DNA of 43,486 nucleotides from a virus. Under the pieces are notes generated by a model. That model saw only the letters and a program-made list of their open reading frames with translations. It did not search any database and had not been told where the DNA came from. Both the position numbers and the translations under genes were made by a program. Every line of letters starts with the position of its first letter. The stretch's first letter is position 1. Of this stretch, positions 21,633 to 29,685 are shown piece after piece. The DNA lies in IMG/VR virus record IMGVR_UViG_3300049489_000673, positions 1 through 43,486 of that record; one strand, written 5' to 3'.

Positions 21633-22520
21633 TCAACTAGGGCAGGGGGCCTCGCAGTAAATGAAGCATCCAGCGAGGCCAGCAGCCGTCCCGCCGCTGC
21701 CAGCGGAGCACCAGTTTTGGGCGCCTAGGAAGGTCCCAGTGTCGGGCATCTCAGTGGATATTGAACCCGCCACGGTCTGCTGTGTGTCGTTGCGAACCGC
21801 AGTGTACCCGAGTACGGATGACCCTGGCTCGCAAGTGATCGTGAACGTGTAGAGACCTGCGTTCGTTGGGAAGTTGGCTCCTAGGTCCACCTTGGTAGCC
21901 GAGCCCGTGCCGTCGTTGTGGACGAATGACCAGTTGGAGTCCCCCTCATCGAACCCGAACCCGCAGCAGTTGGTAAGCGCCGAAAGCGTGGCAGTGCCGG
22001 GGATGCTGCCAGGAGTGTACAGCCCGACGAACGCGCGCATGGTTGCGGTGTAGGTCTCAGCAAACGCCCGGCTCGCCCAAGTGAACCCGCCCCTTCCTGC
22101 GCTTGCTCCGCGATACCCGACGCGGTCGGTTCGAATCAGCGCAGCCGCGTTGGCACTGGCTGCCGTGGTGAGCAGCCAGCGCTTTTGCTCAGTCGCGAGT
22201 GACGTATCGGTCTGCGCCGGAGTCGTGAGCGTGCCCGAAGCCGACACGCTGGTCCCCCACTGGTGAGTGGTGCCCGCCGTGTAGGGGTAGATCACCGCGA
22301 TGTAGCAACACATCTCGGACGACGCGAGCAGGCGCGGGACCGCTCCGGCGTCGCCGCCAATCTGCGCCAACCGCTCCTGCCCGCCGATGCTCCGCGCATA
22401 CAGCCGCGCCTCGCCGTCGCCGCCGATGGCAGGGGTTGCGATCTTCGCCGCGAGGTGGTCGGTCGCGGTGAGGGATTGGACTGTGCCGTTCTGCGGTTGC
22501 CCGCCAGTGATTACGTTCAT
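21633..22520 (-). CDS. Structural protein of the fibre cluster
   Basis: The 295-residue product (ATGA overlap with the previous gene) is Ala/Thr/Ser/Gly-rich with beta segments (YTAGTTHQWGTSVSASGTLT, TYTATMRAFVGLYTPGSI, YTFTITCEPGSSVLGYTAVR) and a Cys-rich end (FIYCEAPCPS). It resembles jelly-roll phage fibre or adhesin components, but no named family was recognised. Confidence 0.55.
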   Translation of the reverse strand: MNVITGGQPQNGTVQSLTATDHLAAKIATPAIGGDGEARLYARSIGGQERLAQIGGDAGAVPRLLASSEMCCYIAVIYPYTAGTTHQWGTSVSASGTLTTPAQTDTSLATEQKRWLLTTAASANAAALIRTDRVGYRGASAGRGGFTWASRAFAETYTATMRAFVGLYTPGSIPGTATLSALTNCCGFGFDEGDSNWSFVHNDGTGSATKVDLGANFPTNAGLYTFTITCEPGSSVLGYTAVRNDTQQTVAGSISTEMPDTGTFLGAQNWCSAGSGGTAAGLAGCFIYCEAPCPS

Positions 22521-23098
22521 GCCGTCTCCGTATCCGTTCCGAGCCTGTTGATCTGCCGGTGAACTCCGCCGCCCAAGAGCCAGACGTTTGCCTGCACGGG
22601 GCTCACCGAATCGTTGTCCTGGTAGGTGTCGAGCGCATCGGACGACCCGAGCCTAGTGACCGAGTAGGCAAGGAAGGTCGACGCCGACGGGGCAGCGGGA
22701 GGGGACACGGGGGCAAGTGTTGCATTGATCTTCTTTCGGTAGTCCGCTGCCCCGAGCACCACCGAAACCGTAGCGCTTTGCTCCGGACCAATCGCCCCGC
22801 CGTCGATCCACGCGTACTGCACCAGGAACCGCACCGTGGGCGTGCCGGTGACAGGAGCCAGCGGCATGAAGTGGCAATGAATCACCACCGATCCGAAGTC
22901 CCACTGGTGGCCCATCTCCTGGATGAAGTCGAGCCGGTCGTCCTGGTCGTATCGCAGGCACAGGCCACGCAGTGACGTGAGCCCGGCCACTACCTTGACC
23001 GAGACCGCCGACGCTCCGATGCCGGTGGTCGTCCCCGTCAGGGAGTCGTCCCACTTGCCCAGGATCGCCCGGCGCAGCTCTGAGAGCGCGACCTGCAT
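22517..23098 (-). CDS. Structural protein of the fibre cluster
   Basis: The 193-residue product starts MQVALSELRRAILGKWDDSL and continues with beta segments (SVKVVAGLTSLRGLCLRYDQ, VVIHCHFMPLAPVTGTPTVR, FLVQYAWIDGGAIGPEQSAT). Start 23098 is chosen because TAATG joins it to the previous stop. The longer upstream frame is Arg-rich and overlaps the previous gene. A structural role is inferred from location and composition. Confidence 0.55.
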   Translation of the reverse strand: MQVALSELRRAILGKWDDSLTGTTTGIGASAVSVKVVAGLTSLRGLCLRYDQDDRLDFIQEMGHQWDFGSVVIHCHFMPLAPVTGTPTVRFLVQYAWIDGGAIGPEQSATVSVVLGAADYRKKINATLAPVSPPAAPSASTFLAYSVTRLGSSDALDTYQDNDSVSPVQANVWLLGGGVHRQINRLGTDTETA

Positions 23099-23388
23099 TA
23101 CTCCTGCGGGCCCCGCTTCTCGGCGACGACCTGCAAGGTGGGAGTGCCGCTCAGAGCCTTGGCCTTGAAGCTCGGGAGCATCACGCTTGGGATGACGGCG
23201 GTGACGGTGCCAGGCACGAGCCAAAAGGCAATGTCGTCGTTGTCGCCCGCCTCACTGATCGCAATGATCTCCGCGGCCACTCCACTCTCATTGATGAGCG
23301 TCAGAGTGTGCGGGGTAGCAGTCGTGTAGGCGGCGCTCCAATCCGTTGTCAGCGCGCCCCGTCGCCCCGGGTAGAAGTTGGTTCCCAT
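23098..23388 (-). CDS. Small beta-rich structural protein
   Basis: The 96-residue product begins MGTNFYPGRRGALTTDWSAA and has HTLTLINESGVAAEIIAISE, AFWLVPGTVTAVIPSVMLPS and GTPTLQVVAEKRGPQE. This is a compact beta fold typical of small phage structural components near fibres. The stop overlaps the next ATG (TAATG). Confidence 0.55.
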   Translation of the reverse strand: MGTNFYPGRRGALTTDWSAAYTTATPHTLTLINESGVAAEIIAISEAGDNDDIAFWLVPGTVTAVIPSVMLPSFKAKALSGTPTLQVVAEKRGPQE

Positions 23389-23426
23389 GGGCCCGATTGT
23401 CTCAGACCCATGGGGGAGTGATACCC

Positions 23427-24458
23427 TCAGGTGCCGCTGTTAGGGCCGGATCCCTTGGTCCCGAGCACTTCGAGGCGGAGAGCAAGCGTCACGTTGTCAA
23501 CCGAGGGAGGCGTGAACGTCAGGCGCAGCACACCAGCGGATGGCGCCGACCATGCGAAGGTGGTTGATGGCGTTCCGGTGTACGCCCCTGCCGCCACTGT
23601 CGTCGTCGCGGAAGCTCCGCGCCCCGCTGCCGGATTGTCGTAGTGGGTGCCTTTGGTCTCGAAGTGCGCAACCTCCCCAACGCCTCCGCCGTCCGCGTAG
23701 AACGAGGCGATAGCCATCATGCGGAAGGCGTTGACCGCCACCTGTGGCTGATACCCAGAGTCAGCCGTCAGGTACGTCAGGTCGAAGTCGATAGTCTGCA
23801 CTGACGGGGTGACGACCCCTGACCCGTCGTAACAGTGGACGAAGACGCGGTATCCAGTCTGGACCCTGGCGTCCGTCCCTCCGTAGCTGACCACCGGGGA
23901 GATGCTGGACTGCAGGCGCTCCGGCCCATACGACTCCAGGGCGTTGCCCGCGCACCGGATGATGGTCGTCGTCGGGATCGTAATCTCCCGGCTGGCGTTG
24001 GAGAACTTGACCTTATCCACCTGAGGTGTGCTTGAAAATGTGCCCGCGTCATCGCCGTCGCCGATGAACACGGTCCCAACCGCTCCGCCTAGCGTCGGCT
24101 TCCCCGTGACATCCCCCCATGCAATGGTGGCAGTCGAGGACCCTGCGATGACCCACTCGGTTCCGGTCCACAGTAGCTCGTAGACCTCCGAGTAGGCATC
24201 AACCTCCACCGAGATCGTGGCCAGCGTGTCGACGATCGTGGCCTCCTTGCCGCTGCCAAGGTTCACGTCGTCGCCGAGGATGAGGATCCGAGCGCCGGCA
24301 ATGAGCGTGGTCGCGTTCGGGATCGTGACGGTCTGCGTCCCGTTGCGCCCAACCTTGAGCACGATCCGATTGTTGACCTGAGTCACGCTCACGGATTCGG
24401 TGGGCCCGGTGAGCTTCACCACCGCGCCCCAGCCGGGGAGATCGTCGAGTAGGGTCAT
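23427..24458 (-). CDS. Tail-fibre-type structural protein
   Basis: The 343-residue product starts MTLLDDLPGWGAVVKLTGPT and includes IVLKVGRNGTQTVTIPNATT, LIAGARILILGDDVNLGSGK and YELLWTGTEWVIAGSSTATI. This kind of 'timing' beta domain is often found in fibre N-terminal halves before collagen-like or tip regions. The C-terminal half is Thr/Ser/Gly-rich (ASATTTVAAGAYTGTPSTTF, PPSVDNVTLALRLEVLG). It is probably a fibre shaft or adhesin. Confidence 0.6.
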   Translation of the reverse strand: MTLLDDLPGWGAVVKLTGPTESVSVTQVNNRIVLKVGRNGTQTVTIPNATTLIAGARILILGDDVNLGSGKEATIVDTLATISVEVDAYSEVYELLWTGTEWVIAGSSTATIAWGDVTGKPTLGGAVGTVFIGDGDDAGTFSSTPQVDKVKFSNASREITIPTTTIIRCAGNALESYGPERLQSSISPVVSYGGTDARVQTGYRVFVHCYDGSGVVTPSVQTIDFDLTYLTADSGYQPQVAVNAFRMMAIASFYADGGGVGEVAHFETKGTHYDNPAAGRGASATTTVAAGAYTGTPSTTFAWSAPSAGVLRLTFTPPSVDNVTLALRLEVLGTKGSGPNSGT

Positions 24459-25132
24459 GGTGCCACCATCGCGATGTAGGCCCCTCGGGCGAGGAGATAC
24501 CGAAGTGCCCCGGTCCCGCCGGTCGGAGCCGTTAGCCTCAGGTAGTACTGGCAGGCCGAAGAGATGGTGTGTGCCACTAGGTTGGTAGTGATCTGCCGAG
24601 GGCCGTTCATCTCCCCAACGGTTGCGGCCGCGTCAGTGAAGCTGATGATCGATGCCGTTGATCCGGTGATGACGTTGCGCTGCATGAGGTCGACGTAGGC
24701 GTTGACGCTGGGCATGGTCGCCCAGGATGCGCCATCGACCCACCAGGAGATCTGGACGATCTTAGCACCGGCCGGCGCCGTTGGGGTGAGCGCGATCCAT
24801 ATCTCCTCAGAGTTGGGCTCCGACACCTTGGCAATCTGGTAGGGGTCGCCCAGGCCCTTCGCCTCGTACTCGATGATTGCAGAGCTATTAGTCAACGAGG
24901 TGACCGACTCGCGCCCGTAGGTGCGGATGGTGTTCCCGCCGTAGCCCGGGACCAGCGTGCCTAGTCGCGTGTTGGCTGAGTCGAAGGCGTCAGCCTTGCT
25001 CTTGAGGTACGCCTCACGGTCGGCGGAGTCCTGAAGACCAGCGGCGAAGCTCGCCGCCGTGGGCGGGTCGGAGTCGTCGACCACAGTGATCGTGGAGTGA
25101 TAGGTCGCGGTGCCTGCGTACTCGATTGCCAT
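24455..25132 (-). CDS. Fibre-cluster structural protein
   Basis: The 225-residue product starts MAIEYAGTATYHSTITVVDD and contains IRTYGRESVTSLTNSSAIIE and EEIWIALTPTAPAGAKIVQI. The start is ATG 25132, 7 bp after the gp48-like stop, with GAGGACGAC upstream. An in-frame extension to 25270 looks like a lipoprotein signal (LAGLALATATGC) but overlaps the gp48-like gene in another frame and is judged accidental. It probably links the baseplate to the fibres. Confidence 0.6.
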   Translation of the reverse strand: MAIEYAGTATYHSTITVVDDSDPPTAASFAAGLQDSADREAYLKSKADAFDSANTRLGTLVPGYGGNTIRTYGRESVTSLTNSSAIIEYEAKGLGDPYQIAKVSEPNSEEIWIALTPTAPAGAKIVQISWWVDGASWATMPSVNAYVDLMQRNVITGSTASIISFTDAAATVGEMNGPRQITTNLVAHTISSACQYYLRLTAPTGGTGALRYLLARGAYIAMVAP

Positions 25133-25139
25133 GTCGTCC

Positions 25140-25865
25140 TCAGCCTCCGAAGAAGTTAAACAGCCCGTCGCGGTCGCCAAGGCGAGCCCAGCCAGAAGGG
25201 GCCAGAGTCGGCGAGTCGCTGAACTTGAGAATGATCGAAACATTGAGAACGTGAGCCGCTGTCCAGTCATTGACGATTCCCCTTATCCCTGCCGCCACAG
25301 GCGTCGGCATGTTGCTTCCCACTGAGTACAGCTCAGGGTCCAGTCCAATGTGCCACGTCGCGACGGATCGGTTGTACCTCACCCCGCAATCGATGATGAC
25401 CCACGCGCGGGCCCACAGCGCGCTTTCGCCGTCCCAGTCCGTGCCGTTCCACCCGCCGCCGATGAGGTAGTACTCGGTCCCGTTCTCCCGGATGTTGAAC
25501 TGCCATCCAGTGTTGGTGACCAGCGTCACCCAAAGCGAGGTTCCCGAGCTATCCTTCAGGTAGCCGTGGAGCTGACGCAGCAGTTCAAAGGCCGTCCCCT
25601 TCCGAGCTACCGCCTGACGCCATTGGGTGAGCCTGAGAGCGTACTGGGCATCGGTCTCGGCAGGGCCGCGGGGGATGCGCCGCTCCGCCCCGGTGAGCGC
25701 GTCCGCCTCGGGATCGTTGCCCGGTGTCCGTGCCCCAATGCCGCGCATGAGTGACTCCCACAAGCCGTCAAACGGGATGGCCAGTGAGTAGAGCAGGCGG
25801 GAGCCAAACCATCCCCTCAGCCATGGCGAGGCGATGCGTTGGGCCGTCTCGCGAAAGGTGGTCAC
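25140..25865 (-). CDS. Baseplate wedge protein, gpI / Mu gp48-like
   Basis: The 241-residue product (GTG start) opens MTTFRETAQRIASPWLRGWF and has ARTPGNDPEADALTGAERRI and AFELLRQLHGYLKDSSGTSL. It directly follows the gpJ-like protein, as gp48/gpI-type proteins do in Mu and P2, and the N-terminal helical part plus 'E..R...' pattern fits. The C-terminal half is more variable. It is expected to connect the wedge to the fibres. The call rests mainly on synteny and size. Confidence 0.62.
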   Translation of the reverse strand: MTTFRETAQRIASPWLRGWFGSRLLYSLAIPFDGLWESLMRGIGARTPGNDPEADALTGAERRIPRGPAETDAQYALRLTQWRQAVARKGTAFELLRQLHGYLKDSSGTSLWVTLVTNTGWQFNIRENGTEYYLIGGGWNGTDWDGESALWARAWVIIDCGVRYNRSVATWHIGLDPELYSVGSNMPTPVAAGIRGIVNDWTAAHVLNVSIILKFSDSPTLAPSGWARLGDRDGLFNFFGG

Positions 25866-27001
25866 TGCTGGCGCTCCACTTGGACCGAGGGTGTCACCGC
25901 GCCGGACACCGCAACCTCGTTCGGGTCAAGCGCAACGTCAGCCGCCAGGGACGAGATCGCGACCTTGAAGCACCCCGTGATGGCACCCTGAACCGCGCCC
26001 GCGAGCCCTGCGACGGGGAGCACTCCCGACGCTGACCCAATGCGGTAGCCACCGATGGGGACCGAAGCAATGTACTTCTGGAGAGCCGTAGTCGCGGCCG
26101 CCTTGGCTGCCGTCGTGTTGACGGCTGCGTCCGACGTGTAGGCCACGAATGACACCGGGACGACGATGGGCGAAGCGGCCACGACTGACACGGTGGCGCA
26201 CTCCGTAAGGACTTCGTTGATCAGTCTTTCTTGCAAGTAGGACAGGTCCGCAGAGAGCGGCGAGCCTGAGCCAGTGGCGGCCACCACAGTGATCCCGCCG
26301 GTCCCGCCGTCGCTCACCGTGCGCGTTCGGGTGATCCCGGTGGGGGTGCCGTCGGAGCGCGGCCAAGTCCTCACTGCGTAGCTGTAGGCGTCGGAGGGGC
26401 CAGCCGGCGAATTCATCGCGGGGGCAGCCATGCACCTCTCGCGGTAGAGTGCGTCTGACTCTTCGTCGGTGCCCACAAGCGCGTCTGGGTTGGAGCACGT
26501 CACGCCGGTTAGGGGGGTGACCAACTCCGTGACCGTGCCAGCGGCGGAGCTTGTCCATGCCCCGGCCTCGGTCGCTACGATCTCGATGTCCACCACGCCG
26601 AGGGGTGAGAGGGTGAACGCGGCGACGTTGCGGTACTGCGCCCCCGTGGTGGGGTTGCCCACGATCAGTTCGTCTGCCCCGACACTGAACGAGCCGCCGG
26701 CAGTGTTGGTCAGTCGCAGCACTCCCCCCGCAGCCGACGCCGCGATCCGTGACGTGCCGAAGTCGCCCTCGCCCTTGTTCGTCAGCCATTGCCCGGTGGC
26801 CGTCGAGAGCCAGCCCTGCGCAATGGCGAGCGCCACAAGCTCGGAGAAGGTGGACACCAGGACAGCAACGATTGCGATGATGGTTCGGACGACGCCGCCG
26901 GGTTTCCAATTGGCGGTCCGAACGCCCATGCGCTCAAGCTGGGCATAGATCGACGCCTTGGCGTCTTCGACGGTCACGGGAGTAAACAGGTCCGAGATCA
27001 T
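25862..27001 (-). CDS. Baseplate wedge protein J (Mu gp47-like)
   Basis: The 379-residue product has the family order: an N-terminal helical part (VTVEDAKASIYAQLERMGVR), a membrane-like but structural helix (RTIIAIVAVLVSTFSELVAL), beta repeats (GGSFSVGADELIVGNPTTGA), then TDEESDALYRERCMAAPAMN, which is a core J motif, and a C-terminal YIASVPIGGYRIGS region. Baseplate_J proteins form the wedge that opens at infection. It overlaps gp46-like (ATGA) and gp48-like (GTGA) genes, giving the W-J-I order of P2/Mu. Confidence 0.88.
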   Translation of the reverse strand: MISDLFTPVTVEDAKASIYAQLERMGVRTANWKPGGVVRTIIAIVAVLVSTFSELVALAIAQGWLSTATGQWLTNKGEGDFGTSRIAASAAGGVLRLTNTAGGSFSVGADELIVGNPTTGAQYRNVAAFTLSPLGVVDIEIVATEAGAWTSSAAGTVTELVTPLTGVTCSNPDALVGTDEESDALYRERCMAAPAMNSPAGPSDAYSYAVRTWPRSDGTPTGITRTRTVSDGGTGGITVVAATGSGSPLSADLSYLQERLINEVLTECATVSVVAASPIVVPVSFVAYTSDAAVNTTAAKAAATTALQKYIASVPIGGYRIGSASGVLPVAGLAGAVQGAITGCFKVAISSLAADVALDPNEVAVSGAVTPSVQVERQQ

Positions 27002-27471
27002 GAGAGCATCTCCCGCAGTAGGAGGTCGGAATCGGTCAGGCCCATGATGAGGGTGAAGGTCTGCGCCGAGTCGGAGAGCACGCCTCCCACTGTGATCTCA
27101 AGCTCGGAGCCATCGTCACTCGGAACGATCTGGACGTTGACGGAATCGATCCGATCATCGTCCTCGGCCTGCGCTGCAATCTGGTCCCGAAGCAGGGCGA
27201 GCCCCTGTTGGGTGAGGCCCTTGCTCAGCGAACTTCGGAGGTCAATGCCACTCGCAGGAGCGTCGACTAGCGTTCCTCGAGGGGTGCGCAGCATCCGGTA
27301 AAAGTGCTCGGCCACCAGTAGCGGGTCGGCGCCGTCGCGTTCGGTCATGTCCTCCGTAAGATCATCCGTGCATTGCAGGTCGGATCCGTACAGCGGGACA
27401 TCCGGAGCCGTTGCCGCTACGGGCTCGGCTTCTGCGAGTGTGGCGAAGGTTGACGCGAAGTCCCAGATCAT
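26998..27471 (-). CDS. Baseplate protein W / Mu gp46-like
   Basis: The 157-residue product contains ADPLLVAEHFYRMLRTPRGT and IDLRSSLSKGLTQQGLALLR, then DRIDSVNVQIVPSDDGSELE and ITVGGVLSDSAQTFTLIMGL. The 'L...i...L.T..G......GidLr......' layout is that of gp46 (DUF2634)/gpW (gp25-like) lysozyme-fold wedge proteins. It lies immediately before the J protein. Location and motif agree well. Confidence 0.78.
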   Translation of the reverse strand: MIWDFASTFATLAEAEPVAATAPDVPLYGSDLQCTDDLTEDMTERDGADPLLVAEHFYRMLRTPRGTLVDAPASGIDLRSSLSKGLTQQGLALLRDQIAAQAEDDDRIDSVNVQIVPSDDGSELEITVGGVLSDSAQTFTLIMGLTDSDLLLREMLS

Positions 27472-27980
27472 GCCGTCCTGAATACGGATTGGATCGCCGC
27501 AACGGCGCCCGCATCCGTACCCAAGAGTATGACCCCAGCAACGTCAGCAGACACCCCAGGGATGCCGCCGGGGATGATGTCCTCGGGGCGACCTTCGACG
27601 GCGTAGAGCCACACGCCAGGGGTCCCGAGCTGCAAGCCAATCCCGGCCGCTAGCGCGAGGTCCGCTTGAAGCTTGCCAATCGACGCCTCAAGCTCGGCGA
27701 TGATCTGGACCATGGCTGACACGTCAAGCGCGACACCCGGCAGCCCAAGGGCGATGCTCGCCTGCAGTCCGGCAACGACGGCCAGGGCTGCGTCAAGCTG
27801 GGCCGCAAGCGTCGGGGGTGAGACGGTGACGGACGCCTGCACCGCAACGGCGCCGGCTAGCTGCGCTTCAAGGCTCGGGAGCTGTAGGCCAATGTTCGCA
27901 GTGAGCGCGCCTTCAAGGGCGACGGCAGAGGGCACGCATGCGCCGAGAGTGAGCGAGCCAACGGGCGTCCAGGTGGTCAC
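27468..27980 (-). CDS. Hypothetical baseplate-region structural protein with internal repeats
   Basis: The 170-residue product (GTG start) is Ala/Leu/Val-rich and has imprecise 20-21-residue repeats: ALEGALTANIGLQLPSLEAQ, LAGAVAVQASVTVSPPTLAA, then LDAALAVVAGLQASIALGLP. The C-terminal end (TPGVWLYAVEGRPEDIIPGG) is different. It lies between the hub-spike and W-like genes. A structural role is inferred from neighbours. No family was recognised. Confidence 0.55.
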   Translation of the reverse strand: MTTWTPVGSLTLGACVPSAVALEGALTANIGLQLPSLEAQLAGAVAVQASVTVSPPTLAAQLDAALAVVAGLQASIALGLPGVALDVSAMVQIIAELEASIGKLQADLALAAGIGLQLGTPGVWLYAVEGRPEDIIPGGIPGVSADVAGVILLGTDAGAVAAIQSVFRTA

Positions 27981-29122
27981 GCCTTCACCCTCGGGTTGCC
28001 CGTGCCAATGACGCCCATGAGGGGGGCGCTTGCCGTGATGGTTCCGGTTGCCGGAGAGCCGCCCACAGTTCCGGTGAACAGTAGCGGGCCGGCGACGAAG
28101 ACAGTGACCGTATCTCCCACCCGAGCCACTGGGTTCTGGCCGTCACACAATGAGATCGAGTTGGGCACGAAGCCGCCCGAGCCCTTGGGGGCGAAGGCTG
28201 TGACGATTGGCTCCGACGGGTCACCATCGATGAATTCCACGAGGACTTCGGAGCCCATGGTCAGGTCGCCCCATGCGCCGGGGAGCCCTGTCCACATGGT
28301 GACCGGGACGATGTCCGGGAGCCCCGACGACTTGCGCACGGCCTGCGCTTCGACTCGGTCAACGCTCATCCGAAAGACGCGGTAGCGGTACTTGCCCCAA
28401 AGCCTCACCGGGGTTGCCTGTGCAACGATGGCGGCCAGGGCGGTAGCGGCTCGGCCCGGGCCCTGCTCTGGGGGGCACCACGCCATGACCCGGACGGCGG
28501 AGCCGCCGAGTTCCACCCGGATCTCCCGAGCCGTCAGTGGGCCGGGTAGCCTCTCGTCCGAGATCGTCCGCCCGGGCTCGACCCCCACCAGGGAGTCACC
28601 GGGGGCGAGGATGGCCAGGGCCTGCGCCGGGTCCCACTCCAGGAGTTGCCCCGCCATGGCCCCTGATGGCCTCTGGGAGCAGTAGGTCAGCCCGTCCGCC
28701 CCGACATACCAGGGGCCGCCACGGAGAGCAGCAGAGAGGGAGCGGGACGCCTCCCCGGTGGACCTCGACCAGTCAGTGCCCAGGATGCCGGTGGGGGGCG
28801 ACGCCAGGGCCTCGCCAGTCTCCCGGGCAAGGTCTGCCACCACGGCGGAGGTCCGCACCCCGGCGTCGGAGTGGTAGCCCCTCGGGGGCAGGGTGGCCCC
28901 CCAGGACGCGGCGCCGCCGACGACTCTGGCGGAGCCCTTGCCGGCGTACTCCCCACGGCGGACGCACGTCCCGGAGTAGGCCACGCCGAGCACCGTCAGC
29001 AGGCACCGGGCACCCTCGGCGGGGGGCGGTCCGTCCGTCGCGCACTCGGCCACCCAAACGCCCTCAGAGGGCACTGTCAGGGTCAGAGTCAGGGCGTTGG
29101 AGCGGTCGAGGGTGGCGCTCAT
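27977..29122 (-). CDS. Baseplate hub/spike protein, possible gp44-gp45 fusion
   Basis: The 381-residue product begins MSATLDRSNALTLTLTVPSE. The N-terminal 260 residues have hub-like strands and helices (RTSAVVADLARETGEALASP, LSAALRGGPWYVGADGLTYC). The C-terminal part has an OB-like spike domain (MSVDRVEAQAVRKSSGLPDI, WTGLPGAWGDLTMGSEVLVE, DGDPSEPIVTAFAPKGSGG) and ends PVARVGDTVTVFVAG with a short tip. Mu encodes hub (gp44) and spike (gp45) separately, so one gene here may hold both. Start 29122 overlaps the previous stop (ATGA). An upstream start was rejected. Confidence 0.6.
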   Translation of the reverse strand: MSATLDRSNALTLTLTVPSEGVWVAECATDGPPPAEGARCLLTVLGVAYSGTCVRRGEYAGKGSARVVGGAASWGATLPPRGYHSDAGVRTSAVVADLARETGEALASPPTGILGTDWSRSTGEASRSLSAALRGGPWYVGADGLTYCSQRPSGAMAGQLLEWDPAQALAILAPGDSLVGVEPGRTISDERLPGPLTAREIRVELGGSAVRVMAWCPPEQGPGRAATALAAIVAQATPVRLWGKYRYRVFRMSVDRVEAQAVRKSSGLPDIVPVTMWTGLPGAWGDLTMGSEVLVEFIDGDPSEPIVTAFAPKGSGGFVPNSISLCDGQNPVARVGDTVTVFVAGPLLFTGTVGGSPATGTITASAPLMGVIGTGNPRVKA

Positions 29123-29685
29123 GGATTGAACTTCCACGCATTGGCATTGTCGGCGTGCGCGGCCTTGAATCCTTCGTTGGCCTCGCGAACTAGCTTATCG
29201 CCAGGGTCCTCGGGAGTGGCGGCGGGGGATGTGATCTTCGCGGTCTGAATCTTGGGGAATGGGACGAACTCGATACAACTCAGCGAGTACTTGTTGATGT
29301 TTCCGTGCTCCAAGGACTCGGGGCCCTTGATCTCTTCGATGGTAAATTGCTTTACGCCAGCAGCCGCCAGTGCGGGGTGGCTGATGTCGTAGGCGATCTC
29401 TTTCGATCTGTCCTTGTCCCGGATCATGCCCTTCGGGAACTTGAAGAGTGACATCCACTCGGTTTCCCAAGTCTCATAGTCCTGAGGGATGAATCCGAGC
29501 GTCACCTCAATTTGCCATCGGGAGAGCTGGCGCCCGTTGTAGACAAGAAACGACCCCGCTATGCCTCTCCCCATCAGCTCATCGATCTTCGCCTTGCGGG
29601 TCAGCCCGACGATTCGGCAGATCCCGGGGAGCGGGCGGCCGCGCACGAAGACCGAATCCGCAGAGCCGTTGACGGGATCAAACAC
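29119..29685 (-). CDS. Baseplate/tail protein after the tape measure
   Basis: The 188-residue product starts at a GTG (29685) that overlaps the tape-measure stop: VFDPVNGSADSVFVRGRPLP. It has GICRIVGLTRKAKIDELMGR and YNGRQLSRWQIEVTLGFIPQ, and FKFPKGMIRDKDRSKEIAYD. Position between tape measure and hub matches Mu gp43-like or LysM-type linker proteins, but no LysM or gp43 motif was seen. The family is left open. Confidence 0.6.
   Translation of the reverse strand: MFDPVNGSADSVFVRGRPLPGICRIVGLTRKAKIDELMGRGIAGSFLVYNGRQLSRWQIEVTLGFIPQDYETWETEWMSLFKFPKGMIRDKDRSKEIAYDISHPALAAAGVKQFTIEEIKGPESLEHGNINKYSLSCIEFVPFPKIQTAKITSPAATPEDPGDKLVREANEGFKAAHADNANAWKFNP

Noticed and set aside
25133-25270. Lipoprotein-like signal (LAGLALATATGC) as an N-terminal extension of the 225-residue fibre-cluster gene
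   Set aside because: It lies wholly within the gp48-like gene in another frame, and a better start with a ribosome site follows at 25132. The resemblance seems accidental.
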